Source: Loripinus fragilis
Lineage: Eukaryota; Mollusca; Bivalvia; Lucinida; Lucinidae
Length of the DNA: 64,000 nucleotides
NCBI GenBank assembly: GCA_964019695.1
Contig: OZ026528.1
Location: 52,048,495-52,112,494, forward strand
Direction: 5' to 3'
Part shown: in pieces, positions 1 through 10,447 of the stretch
Layout: every line of letters begins with the position of its first letter
Position numbering within the stretch: the first letter of the stretch is position 1
The notes under the pieces: model-generated
What the model was told of the DNA's origin: nothing
Database searches by the model: none
The model's input: the letters and a program-made list of their open reading frames with translations, nothing else
Program-made: the position numbers and the translations under genes

Positions 1-429
1 CTGGTGTTACAGATGTTATCAATGACCTTTTGGACACATTTCCTAATACTGTGCCTACAATGCTAAATATAGAGCAACAAATAGAAAAGATAGTTTTACA
101 TTTTTACAAGAAAATACAATAAATGAAATGGTCCAAACTATTTCTCATCGATTTAACACTCATGTTAAACGTTTGTCGTTGTCTGCTTCTGTGGTAATCA
201 TTATTATCACACGCCTCCTTGCAACTAGTAGAATCATCACACAATATTTCAATCATTTACTGTTAGTCAAATTTACCTTCAGTCCACTCAAAATTGATGA
301 GCCATTATCAACTTTCCAATTTTGCCATTTATGGCTTGGAACCTACGGAAACTGATATGAATTCCTAATAGTTGGCTCTTTGAGTATGTGTTTCAAGTGA
401 TACTCTGCAAGTAGGAGAAAGGCTAAAAC
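1..429. other. Unassigned; one short open stretch
   Basis: No gene is recognised. On the plus strand a 39-codon open stretch (3-122, starting GVTDVIND) runs in from the window edge and ends at TAA. Its composition looks protein-like but it matches nothing I recognise, and there is no clear splice signal. It could be a remnant of the same decayed gene family seen at 430-1715. Confidence 0.2.
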
Positions 430-775
430 TTTACAAGGAGGAAAACTATGCCATTAAGAGCAATGAGTACCTGGACTGATGTACTTGATATTTCTGTGAT
501 AAAGAATCATATCTTAGCTGGTTAACTTTTCTACATGTAGCCTTTCCATACATGCAACCCACATAATTTCATCTAATAATGTCTCTGCACTTATTATCTT
601 TCCCCAAGCATTCAAAAACTTATTTGAAGTCTTAGTACTTCTGAAGTGCTGAAACCGAGGTAACTCTTTCCCTTCAGATAACGAACTAGATGCATCACAG
701 TAGGTAAAGCAATGAAATGCAGGATGAACAGAGCGCAAATTAGACGCTTTCAATTCAATGATTCACTAAGTTTCT
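430..775 (-). pseudogene. Broken C-terminal fragment of a repetitive invertebrate gene family
   Basis: The minus strand reads open for about 80 residues with the motif FHCFTYCD, then SEGKELPRFQHF and FLNAWGKI, followed by a recognisable continuation (LRYDSLSQKY) after a frame break near 520. This resembles the 'HAFTGCDTTSAF...GKGK...FLxAFxxLG' block of a high-copy, mostly uncharacterised protein family seen many times in molluscan and cnidarian genomes. The family match is from memory of the motif order. The biochemical role is unknown to me. It is broken by stops on both sides and has no start. The matching upstream block of the family lies on the opposite strand at 1128-1715, so the copy is rearranged. 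Confidence 0.45.
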
Positions 776-1127
776 AAGATAAGAGCAATTATTAAAGGAT
801 GTAACATATATAACTCGTCATAATAAATGAGCAAAGGCATTGTCGTGACATCCTTTTTGATTACACAGTCAGAGGCAAGTGTTTTCAATTTCAGTTTTTT
901 CAATGGATCATGAAATGAGGCACCTTATCAACTTGTTTACTCTGTATAAATCTTCCATAGCGCATAATATAGAACTTCTCAGGTTATCCCATTCTACCTA
1001 TAGTCCACTTTCCTTCTTTTGAATGCAACAGCTAATGATATGGCTGCACAAACTGAGAAATCATAGGTTTCACATTAATTTAAGACATGCTTCAATGTAC
1101 TGATATAAAAAAAAAACAACCAACTGC

Positions 1128-1715
1128 AAACATAATTGATGGCAATGTCCAACTTCATATTCTTTCTCTTATACCAGATAACTTTCAAGGTGTAACAGAA
1201 ATTGTTTCAGACGGTCTGACAAAACCATCAATAGTCAACATTGTAACTAAAGAAAACTTATAAAGTTCTTTGGGCGCAGCAAAATTCTATTGATCTAAGA
1301 CCTGAGGACTTAAGCACCAAAAAACTGGATAGGTTCAATGGCAAATGGTGCAAAAAAGCGGCCTATCAAATTTCTGTTTGACCAATGTCAGAAATCTTAA
1401 AGTATTCTTAGAGGTACACGGTAGAGACAAAGATTTTGCAAAATCCGAGCAAAGTTATCATTTGACTAGCACGGATGCAGAGGCAGCTGCAGTTAGATTG
1501 CTCTTGCCCCTTCACAGGAATAGATATATACCAGAGTCATACTCCATTATATGCATACTGTGAAATGGCATTAAACCCATATTTAATCAGGTGTTTGATC
1601 CCATGACACTGACATGCTGTTTCTGCTTTTGAAGAATGCTAAGGATTCAAGTTTGGCTAAGTCAAGTTGTTTGACGCTGGCACTGGCCACACATACAAAG
1701 AAAATTAAGTCTTTT
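1128..1715 (+). pseudogene. Broken central part of the same repetitive gene family
   Basis: Several short blocks in different plus-strand frames follow the order expected for the family represented at 430-775: IIDGNVQLH and IPDNFQGV (about 1130-1190), TRVILHYMHTV (1530-1562), HDTDMLFLLLKNAKD (1602-1646) and LFDAGTGHTYKEN (1667-1705). They correspond to the 'EADTRVIL' and 'SxDTDxLFLLL' motifs of intact members as I remember them. At least three frameshifts and in-frame stops separate the blocks, so no functional protein can be made. I infer a dead copy. Whether the intact family is a nuclease-like or transposon-linked protein I cannot say. Confidence 0.5.
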
Positions 1716-1779
1716 GATGGCTAAAGAGGAGGATCACGCGAAATGCTTATAAGTGATTTTTGTCACAATTACCAATTTT

Positions 1780-2110
1780 AAAAAAGTAATCTTAATTAAT
1801 GTAACACATATAACACCATAGGAAGATGTATATTTGTTAAAAAAATCTTTTCTTATATATCAAAGGTATTCAGCATGCAAACTACATGAATAATTCAAAT
1901 AAATAAATAATTTCATGTCTTCTTTCTGTTTCGCAGACTTTCAATTCATTTATTCTTAAATTGATATGGTAAAATACGTATCATACCATTACAGGCTTAC
2001 CCCCTAGTTAATAGAGTGCAAACATCTCTTATTTGATGCAGCTTGAATTGTTCTTTAAGGTAGGATATGCCTGCACAATTCCCAAAGGGGTGGAGAGGAG
2101 CAGGGTTGTA
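1780..2110. repeat. Diverged direct repeat, copy 1
   Basis: Shares the same ordered blocks with 2885-3200: 'catataacaccat', 'catgcaaactacat', 'tgtcttctttctgt', 'agagtgcaaacatctctt' and 'aggatatg' before a G-rich end. Divergence is substantial. No coding potential is seen. Confidence 0.65.
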
Positions 2111-2884
2111 TTCAGTTTGCAGTCCGAATTCAATGCGATCATTCTACTGGTTGTGATGAAATGGGTGCTTATTTTGCAATAGAAGCAGATAAAATGATAG
2201 ACATTGTGAGGGTGACTTAAATAAAGATTGTTTTTGAATAATTTTATTTAATAGGAATATTTATTAAATTGTGTCATTTAAATAAGAACTATTATTTTCT
2301 ATCTATATGTCTATATATTTTAATATTATAGGCATTAGGAAATATGTGATTAAAAAGGTTATATATAACAAAGGTTACACAATTCCATGGGCTTGTTATC
2401 AGCAATGACTGTAATTACTAAGACTAAGGCACCAGAGGCTAGAGATTAATAGGAAAACATGTGAAAAACGGTTTTTTTTCTGAAATATCATCTCTTACTT
2501 CCAAGAAAATTTCTTAGCTCATTCATTATGCTATGTAACATATGTTACATACTTTAATAAGTGTCTGATCCTGATGTCAAACTTGCAAATGTATGATTCT
2601 TTATTGCATTAGCAAGACAGTGCCAAAAATGTAAGATATCCACGGGCGTCAAATATTTTCATATATTTTTCTTCAAAAATAGATACCAAAATTGGATACT
2701 TAAATTTGGGGGTAGGGTTGTTTAATAGCTCATATAAAACAATGTATTTGAGAAAGAAAAGCAAACTTTGTTTTTCTATTAGTCAAATGAGTATTTTAGT
2801 AAACTAAGATTAAAAACACTTGTAAAAATGCACAAATCGTCTGTAAAATGAATGATGTTAGTCACGATTTCAACTTTTAAAGGG
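2111..2884. other. AT-rich spacer, nothing recognised
   Basis: Very AT-rich sequence between the two diverged direct repeats. No open frame of note, no clear terminal repeats and no RNA gene were seen. Confidence 0.5.
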
Positions 2885-3200
2885 AAATTAACTCTATGTA
2901 ACGCATATAACACCATTGAAGGCTGTAATTTTGTTTAGAATGCTGCTTTTATGTAGCTTAGGCATCAAGCTTGCAAACTACATAAGAAATTTGAATAATT
3001 AGATGGTTTAATGTCTTCTTTCTGTAGCTCAAACTTTCATTTTGATTTTTTCCTTAGTTTGTTACAGTAACATATGTAACAGGCTGTCAGAGACTAACGC
3101 CCCAGAGCACAGAGTGCAAACATCTCTTAAAAGATGCGGCTTGAAATTTTCTTCAAGATAGGATATGTCCGCAAAATTCCCTGGGGGGGGGGGGAGCAGG
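2885..3200. repeat. Diverged direct repeat, copy 2
   Basis: Second copy of the 1780-2110 unit in the same orientation, ending in a run of about 14 G at 3181-3194. Probably an old dispersed element or local duplication; no terminal inverted repeats are obvious. Confidence 0.65.
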
Positions 3201-3289
3201 ACCTTTTTTAGCTCAAAGTCTAGTAGCATAGATCTAGATGAAGTAGTACCATATAGATCTAGATGATAAAACGCAAGTGCACATGACGC

Positions 3290-3410
3290 TGCATTTTAGG
3301 GTGCTCTTTAAGACAGTTCTTTTGATTACCCACAACACACGTTTTAATTTAGAAATAATTTCAATCACACATAAGTACTCTTATCTTGGTGACGGGTGCT
3401 TTTGGTAGGG
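3290..3410. repeat. Diverged member of the 'GTGCTC..GAGTACCC' hairpin family
   Basis: Blocks 'gtgctc', 'agacagttcttttga', 'tacccacaacacacgtttt' and 'gtactcttatc' match, in order, the hairpin-plus-tail sequence at 24466-24600, 31575-31700 and 60410-60530. The left hairpin arm is degraded here. Likely a small non-autonomous DNA element. Confidence 0.45.
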
Positions 3411-3709
3411 GAGGCTTTAGTAGCTGGGGTATAAAGTACCATATTCTTCATAATAAGTATATTTGTGTACACTTGATGTAACTATATCAAAAGTGAGGGG
3501 TATTTCGGAGACCAGCTGGCTTCATTCTGATTATCTGGAAATTTTTGAAAGGAACTTCCATCTGTGTAATAAATCGTCAAATCATTTAAAACCATATGAG
3601 ATCTCCCTAAATTTGAAACCAGTGCTTATACTGTTTTCTAGTTTTGAAATTCAAGGTCAAATAATGTTTGGGAGTCTGCCTAAGAATTCCTTTTAGACTA
3701 TTAGCAATT

Positions 3710-5742
3710 CTTATTTTGAATCCTCTGTCATTGTTGGTTTATTTATGAGCTTGTTGACACTAATGCCAATAAACTGCAGCCTTCTTTAAGTAAGAGGGTG
3801 ATTGTCGATGGGCATGTTTGTCATACAGCCCTACATTTCGGTGTCAAAGCTAAAGAAAATCAAGACAGAGTTCCTATCTAAACTCCATAAAAACCCTATA
3901 AAGCAAGATTTATTGCTAATTCTAGTTCTTGTACGACAACAGAACTTTCTAAATTGTTATTCTCGTGTCTTACAGCTGTTAAAAACATGTTATCAAGTAT
4001 TGTAAAAAGGTATATGAGAGATCCGGTAAAAACCTATCTTGGTCTATTAAAACTTCAGGAAAATTTTAGATAAACTTTAAGCTAGAGATTTCAATGCGAC
4101 CAGTTTGTCTATTTATGATTTTTCTACTCTTTACACTACTTTACCTCTTAATTTAATTAAAGATAAACTTATTGATCTTATTGAAACCTTCCAGAGAGAA
4201 GGTCTCATTACCTTGCATGTAATGACTGAAATGCATTTTTTACTTCAGAAAAACCTAAAAAATATCATGCATGGTCATGTCAAAGTGTATGTGATGCGCT
4301 TACCTTTTTGTTGGACAATATTTTTATTCGATTTGGCACCAAGCTGTATAGACAAGTAGTTGGGATTCCTATGAGCACAAATTGTGCTCCCATGGTTGCA
4401 GATTTATTCTGGACTTCAGACTCTATGATGGTTCTGACTTAAAGACTTATCTATTGATGAGATGGTAGGGGCCTGATGCTTTGGCTATTTGTCGGGCCCA
4501 CCGGGGTTTACCTGTTGGATTTCTTTTGCTCCGGTATTCAGTTTAATTTACTGTTGAGTCCTTATCCTAGCTTTTTCTCCTTGTTATATCTTGATTTATA
4601 TGTTTTAGGAGATGACGCATTGATAAGTTAGGGTTCTTTCATGCAAACCAAATATCTATGTGTCTTGATCCACATCTGAATTAAGGGTGAGGTTGGCGCC
4701 GTTAAACTGGTTTAAGCCCTCCAGTAAAATATTGTACTGACCGTTCCAAGGCGGTACTTCTTTTGTGGATCTTTTATGTTTTTGTTCTGTCTTGTGTTTG
4801 CTATGTCTTTGTGCGCGTCTGTTTATATGTGCTTTGTGGTCACCTGCTTGGAAAGGGCTGACCTCTTGGCTCTCGTTTGTGGTGTCTTCTGTGAGTTTGT
4901 CACTTTCCCATTGGTATCCTGGGTCAGGTGTGGTACTTGATTGTATCGATTCCTGATCTTTGCACCCTTACTTACTTTGTTATGAGAGGGACTTTATGAT
5001 GTCTCTTTTTGATGATAATCAGGCCGATGTTATTGATGCGTTTAACACTACATCCAGATATTTGGACGATATTTTAAACATTAACAATGTGTATTTTGAC
5101 AATATGGTAAGTCGAATATACCCTTCAGAGCTCCAACTTAATAAAGCCAATAACTCTGATACTGAAGCCGCATTTTTAGACTTGCATTTGTCTGTTTCTA
5201 ATGATATTGTTTCTACCAAAATTTATGATACACGTGACGACTTTGATTTTGAAATTGTCAATTTCCTATTTTTAGATCTTGATGTTCTTGCTCCACATCC
5301 TATGGAGTCTATATCTCTGAACGCATTCGTTTTGTTAGTACATCTAGCTATGTTGCTGACTTAAACACTCGCAATAAATTGTTAACTCTGAAACTTCTTA
5401 AACAAGGCTAGGTATCATAAACTTCACGAAAGTTTTTTTTCTAAATTTTATAGATGACACTATGATTTGATTTCTAAATTCCAAGTTGGACTTAAATCTC
5501 TCTTGCGCCAAGGACTTTCGGAACCTGATTTCTATGGTGACTTGGTGTATAAATTGAAGAAGATTGAAAGGTCTTATAATTTTTCAGCGCAGTTCATTAA
5601 AATAATTTCCAATCATAAAAAGATTGGCTATAACATTAATGTATTGCAACAGACTTCATGCTTGGTCGTCAACCCTATCGCGGTTGGCAACTGTGCTTTC
5701 CTCTTTAATTGCACGCCGGTGGGTTCGATGGTTCCGACTTAA
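3710..5742 (+). pseudogene. Decayed reverse transcriptase ORF, Penelope-like type suspected
   Basis: Plus-strand fragments in several frames give, in order, a 'VKAKENQDRVP' block (about 3845), 'DFSTLYTTLP' (about 4115-4150, the RT region before the catalytic palm), a 'KLYRQVVGIPM' block (about 4345-4378, in another frame), 'NCAPMVADLF' (about 4380-4409), then, after a 568-bp interruption, 'LCYERDFMM' (4974-5003), 'SRYLDDILNI' (about 5050-5085, the YxDD catalytic motif), 'LQLNKANNSDTEAAFLDLHLS', and a C-terminal part to a stop at 5740-5742. The two aspartates of YLDD are present. Frameshifts near 3900, 4200-4350 and 5290-5460 make it non-functional. The RT resembles a family common in bivalve genomes that I associate with Penelope-like elements, but no GIY-YIG endonuclease is visible, so class assignment is tentative. 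It is continuous with the 3' tail at 5743-6266. Confidence 0.75.
4410..4977 (+). mobile_element. 5'-truncated copy of the same retroelement nested inside its RT ORF
   Basis: Immediately after the codons for ADLF the sequence switches to 'ggacttcagactctatgatg', the extreme C-terminus of the same element's ORF, stops with TAA (4439-4441), and continues through a full 3' UTR that is nearly identical to 5743-6266. It ends in the tail 'cttacttact', after which the interrupted RT frame resumes with LCYERD. No long target-site duplication is visible. The copy is too short to encode anything. It shows that the host element was a target for its own family. Confidence 0.8.
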
Positions 5743-6266
5743 AGACTTATCTATTGATGAGATGGTAGGGGCCTGATGCTTTGGCTGTTTGTCTGGCCCA
5801 CTGTTGGATTTCTTTTGCTCCGGTATTCAGTTTTATTTACTGTTAAGTCCTAGTCTCTGCTTTATCTCCTTGTTATATCTTGATTTATATGTTTTAGGAG
5901 ATGATGCATTGATAAGTTAGGGGTATTATGCAAACCAAATATCTATGTGTCTTGATCCACATCTGAATTAAGGGTGAGGTTGGCGCCGTTAAACCGGTTT
6001 AAGCCCTCTGGTAAAATATTTTACTGACCGTTCTAAGGTGGTACTTCTTTTGTGGATCTTTTGTGTTTTTTTCTGTCTTGTGTTAGCTGTGTCTTTGTGC
6101 GCATCTGTTTATATGTGTTTTGTGGTCACCTGCTGGGAAAGTGTTGAACTCTTGGCTCTCTTTTGTGGGGTCTAACTGTATGTTTGTCACTTTCCCATTG
6201 GTATCCTGGGTCAGGTGTGGTACTTGATTGTATCGATTCCTGATCTTTGCATTCTTACTTACTTAT
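5743..6266 (+). mobile_element. 3' UTR and tail of the RT element (family A tail)
   Basis: Follows the RT stop directly and matches 4442-4977 closely, including 'gatgagatggtaggggcctg', 'ggttggcgccgttaaac', 'gtggtacttcttttgtgg', 'ctttcccattggtatcctgg' and the terminal 'cttacttactta'. An 18-bp block around 'ccggggtttacc' present in the nested copy is missing here. Other truncated copies of this tail lie at 28722-29050 (minus), 36629-36843 (minus) and 52698-52895 (plus). The constant position of the CTTA-type tail marks the 3' end of the element. Confidence 0.8.
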
Positions 6267-7375
6267 AATAAGAGCATGTGTGCTTATTACATGATTATAT
6301 AGTGGTTGGTATGCTACATCTTAGAATACATACTTAAACCTCTTTTTATCCAGATTGAAAGTAATCTCAGTCTACACTTTATTAATCTGATATTTATTGG
6401 GCCCATCCAGTGGGGTTTGTGATATGTTACATAATGTTTACGTGAATACATTACATTAGCCTGTTTCCTTTTCCACAAGAAATAGTTATGTTTTCTTTTC
6501 CAAACCCCTGGCATATCATCTAAAAAAATAAAGTATAAATAAAAAAACTTTTCTCTTATTTAGGGTTAGTTCTAGTTTAAAGGTTGAATGTGGTATGATT
6601 CAATATCAATGATATATTGGGTCTGGGTCATAATGGGTGCTAGTATCAATAAAGAATAGTATATTGTATTTTAATTTCCTATTAGCAGGGTTCCCACTGA
6701 CTTTTTAAATGAGCGGTATACTGGCTCACATTTTCTTAGTTTTGTACCCCCTATATATAGGCCTGAATAAGAAGGTTCAAAAGTTTTTGGGGTATATCCA
6801 AATTTTGGGGGTAAAAGACCCTCAATATAGGGTAAATGGGAACTCTGCCATTAGGCTTTTTTTTTTTAATTTATCTTGGAGTTGGGGGGAGTATATGAAT
6901 AAGTCAACTTTCTGTGAAATCAAGTTTATGAATGGGATATTTTTTCAAAGAGCAGGTATATGATTGGGGTTGTCTCAAAATACTGGCTCGCACACCCATG
7001 CCAAAATTACCCACAAGGTACTCCTCCCACGCCCACATCCCTCCCCCAAAAAATGATTATACCTTTCTAAAAATTTTCTTGAAGAGTAAAGTTTTCAATT
7101 ATCGAAAGAGTCAAGGGTTTTTATTTAAGGAAAAAGGATAACATTTAGTAAACAAAAAAGTAAAGAATATTGGGGAACAGCTAGGGAGATGAAAAGGAGA
7201 CAAAAGAGCAAATGTTTACCACTTGAGGATACATGTTCTTCATTTTAAACATGTGTTCCTCCGTGCCCCCTCCACGTCCCCCCACGCCCAATTGAGGGCC
7301 TTGATGGTGTATATAGTTGATAATTCGGCCCAGGTACAGACATAAACATTATAGTTCCTTCTGTCATGGGGTTAG
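6267..7375. other. Non-coding spacer with short repeats
   Basis: No gene is recognised. 'ggttcccactg' and 'gggaactctgcc' (6689 and 6838) face each other as a weak inverted pair around a T-rich stretch. The small open frames here have no protein-like composition. Confidence 0.4.
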
Positions 7376-7379
7376 CGGT

Positions 7380-7720
7380 TGAATGACCAATGCATGCGAG
7401 GATCCAGGAATTTTTGTTGGGGGCGGGTATCCAGGCCCAACGGCGAAAAAACAGCCTTGAAAACATTTTTTTATGTGTGTTTATGGGTTTTTAGACCTCA
7501 AATTTATTATACAGTTTACAGAGGGGATCCAATGGTTTTATTGCAGAGAAAACTTTTTTTAAGGAATTAGAGGGAGTCCAACATTTCGGGAGGTCCAACT
7601 GTTTCCAGGGGGGGGGGGGATCCAAATGCTAATTTCTATAGAAATCGTTATAACTTGTGATTTTCCAGGGATGAGGCTCCGTATCCATATCCCCCATATC
7701 CCCCTCTGGATCCGCAAATG
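7380..7720 (-). repeat. G-rich dispersed repeat, related in reverse to 50480-50640
   Basis: On the minus strand this reads 'gcggatccagaggggga', then 'tggaaaatcacaagtta', a C run and 'ggacctccc'. The plus strand at 50480-50640 has 'gaatccagaggggagggg', 'ctggaaaatcacaagttat', a C run and 'ttggaccccctcc' in the same order. The G/C tracts (7609-7619 and others) are probably unstable. Element class unknown. Confidence 0.55.
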
Positions 7721-9039
7721 AATGACATTAATAGTTAAGGAACAAAGTCGAAAGGGGAAGAAGCGGCAGCCCGGGAAGAAGGTAACGGGAAGAAGGTAAC
7801 GGGAACAAGGAGTTCAGGTGAACAAACGAATTAAAAATGAAATCTTTACCCAGGATGCACATCTGAGGCCCCAGGGAGAAAGTATTTGAACATCACAGTT
7901 CTTCACCATTTTACAGAAGAATATGTATTAGCATTATTCCTTTAGAATCATATTTTATAGATAAAACATATGAATTACAACACTATTCGTAATGAGGGGG
8001 TGGACAGGGGGTTCCCAATCCCCTTTCCCTCCCCATCCATCCCCACTTCCCTCCCCCTGTCAGATTTTTCCCTCCCCCTGCTAAAATTTTGTTCTTGTTC
8101 ATGAACTAAAGCTAGTCATGAACCAAAATTAATTTTATCAACAGCTTACTCAAGCGAGAAGTAAAGGCTCTGATCAGACTGCACGTTTGCGCAGGCTGAT
8201 CTGAGGCTTTGCTGGTCGCACATACCACATTGTTGGAAATCTCATGTCACGGCTCATATGGCCAACACACATTTTTGGTATCTATCGCGTCATCGAGCAA
8301 TATAAGTTTGGACAACTATGCACATCCAAGAATCGCCATTGCTTGTACACAAAGCAAGGATAAATATGAAGACTCGGACCAAAATTTAGACAATTTATTC
8401 TTGCATACCAGATCAGGACTTCCGTTGTTTTTGCCCATATGAGAAAATTCTATCTCACATACCGGGACCAACCCGTGGGAAAGATAAAAACGAACAGTTG
8501 CACGCTTGCCGCACGTCGAACTGTTAAAATGACGTCACCATGATATATGTATGTCATGTTTTACCAACATAAAATTAGAAATTTAGTGGTGGGCAAGAAA
8601 AAGAATCCATTATTTGTGTGAGTATATGATAGAAAAACCCCGTCCCTCGCGATCAACGTTTAGCCTCTTGATGCCAATAGGTGATCCTTAGGACAGATTT
8701 TTCTACTGTCGTGAAAGAGGTGTATTTCAAGTGCGTTTATTTTCATGGTCGGAGGCATTTGCGCATATGAGATAAGTTCAAACATCTCATGGACTGACCT
8801 ATATAAGCAACACTCAATCTGTCATAAAACAAGATAATTATATTTTGCCCCCAGCAAATCAGGAAGCATGATCAGATCCTTTACTGTGCGTTTCATGCAT
8901 ATTTTAGGATTTAAGTATGCTTGCTTTATTTCATTACGATGGATGAATTCTGGTCAGATTTGGCGCCAGCAAAATGCATTTAAGCACCTCCTAGTGGATT
9001 CGCTTGCAGTCTTTTCTAAGGCGGTGGTTCTGTTGTTGT
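7721..9039. other. Non-coding spacer with one hairpin repeat
   Basis: No gene is recognised. At about 8168-8226 lies an imperfect palindrome ('ggctctgatcagactgc' facing 'gcaggctgatctgaggc') of a small family also at 12362, 38715, 42000, 47440 and 54612. A C/T-rich tract at 8010-8085 and AT-rich DNA fill the rest. Confidence 0.45.
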
Positions 9040-9420
9040 GACAGCAGCACGAAATTCACAAGATTTGGTGATTCATCACATACATGTAATTAAGACTTTG
9101 CTGTTGAATATAGTAATTACATGAATTAGCGGAACTCTTAAATGAACTAATGAGTTCTTCCTTCTGGATTGATGCAATAAACTTGGAATGGTCCATTGTA
9201 TAATTCAAGGGGTCACAGGTTTTAATTTCTAAACAAAATTGCAGTTTTTTCCCTGAAGATCATTTTTGTCTTAGCAAACAGTGTAGACCCTGATGGAATG
9301 CCACATTATGCGGCATTTAATCTGGACCTTCTCTGTCTGCAGTTGTAATTACAAATAAAGTATGCATTCATTCCTCTTTTAACTGAATGAAATCATTTAG
9401 CCATCATGTAAAAAAAATTC
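9040..9420. repeat. Dispersed repeat, copy 1 (matches 52965-53350)
   Basis: Matches 52965-53350 over its length, with blocks 'cacgaaattcacaagatttg', 'gactttgctgttgaatatag', 'ttccttctggattga' and 'aataaacttggaatggtcca'. Both copies are followed about 70 bp later by the same palindromic element, so the repeat and palindrome have probably moved or been duplicated together. Confidence 0.75.
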
Positions 9421-9492
9421 AAGACTGTCCAAGACAGATTCCATAGCCAAGATTTTGTTGTTGTTGTTGCTTTTTTTTTGTTTAGAGAAATT

Positions 9493-9653
9493 ATATAATA
9501 AAACAATTGTTGACTATTGAGGCATTGACCATGATATGATATCGCCCTCAGAATACCAATATTGACCTCGGCTCCGCCTCGGTCAATATTGGTACTCTCA
9601 GGTCGATTTCACATCATGTCCAATGCCTTAATAGTCAATAATTGTATAATATG
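9493..9653. mobile_element. Palindromic MITE-like element, copy 1
   Basis: The outer arms 'acaattgttgactattgagg' and its near-complement 'ttaatagtcaataattgta' enclose an inner palindrome 'ccaatattgacc...ggtcaatattgg'. The whole is about 160 bp and nearly self-complementary. A second copy lies at 53373-53522. This is the structure of a short non-autonomous DNA transposon; the superfamily is unclear. Confidence 0.6.
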
Positions 9654-9669
9654 GTACTTATTACATATT

Positions 9670-9936
9670 TACTAAAGCCTTTAAAACGCAAAATTACACC
9701 AAGCGCAGCTATAGGTATCAGATTTGGTCTAAGCCCTCCTCTACTTGTATACTTAGTGTATGTGAGAAGCGAAGGCTCTGGTGAGACTGTGCATATGCTC
9801 TAAATCCTCCATTAAATGCCTATTCAAATCCAGCGTGACTATAGGTCTCAGATATTGTCTAACCCCATATCAACTTCTATACTTAGTGTATGTGAGATGT
9901 GAAGACTCTGGCGAGACTGCGCATATGTACTAAAAC
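9670..9936. repeat. Tandem repeat array, about 125-bp unit
   Basis: Two units share 'atacttagtgtatgtgaga', 'ctctgg.gagactg.gcatatg' and 'tattcaaatccag'. A further unit resumes at 10290-10440 after an inserted element. The homologous array downstream of the second TRIM-like gene is at 38090-38480. Confidence 0.65.
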
Positions 9937-10289
9937 AATAGTTAGTGAGTATGATCAGGAAATACCACAATCACAAACCGCAGACAACCCCATGGCACCG
10001 CCAGGATGTGCCGCTCAACCATAACGAGACACCAGGAAGACAAATTAAGCAAAGCAACCGGCTCTCTCTTCCCCATCAAGATGATTGCAATACTAGAATG
10101 GACATAAAGTAACGTACAACAAAACATAGAACAGTTACAGACTCCCACAATGGGAGTAACAATAAACAAAAAATCAACAACAACAGAACCACCGCCTTAG
10201 AACGGACAGCAGCCAAAGTCACGGGGGGTGGGGGGCTTAAATGCATTTTACTGGTACCAAATATTCGCCTTAGATTCTGCTGTTGTTGA
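9937..10289 (-). mobile_element. Family B retroelement 3' end inserted in tandem array
   Basis: On the minus strand the sequence runs from an array-flanking 'aacagcagaatctaaggc' through 'tctaaggcggtggttctg', 'tggggaagagagagccgg', 'ttgtcttcctggtgtc' and ends with 'ttcctgatcatactcacta'. Copies occur at 18305-18620, 23490-23790 and 58680-58970 (all minus) and truncated at 47600-47707 and 52198-52410 (plus). The layout (aaggcggt, ctgctgg-like block, terminal tetranucleotide-like ACTCACTA) parallels the family A tail, suggesting a related retroelement lineage. It is absent from duplication A2, so it inserted after the duplication or was lost there. Confidence 0.65.
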
Positions 10290-10447
10290 AGCCTTTTTTA
10301 AATGTCCATTCAAATTCAGAAGGGCTAGGGGTCGATATTCGGTCCAAGCCCTCATCGACGTTTATACTCTGCACATAATCGCAGTCTCGCCTGAACTTAC
10401 ACTGTTGGCCGTTTGCGATAAATACCAAAATCTCTTGAGCTAATTTC

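Noticed and set aside
4765..4956. 63-codon frame rich in L, C and S, possible small membrane protein
   Set aside because: Lies wholly in the retroelement 3' UTR and recurs with indels at 6050-6260 and 52690-52944.
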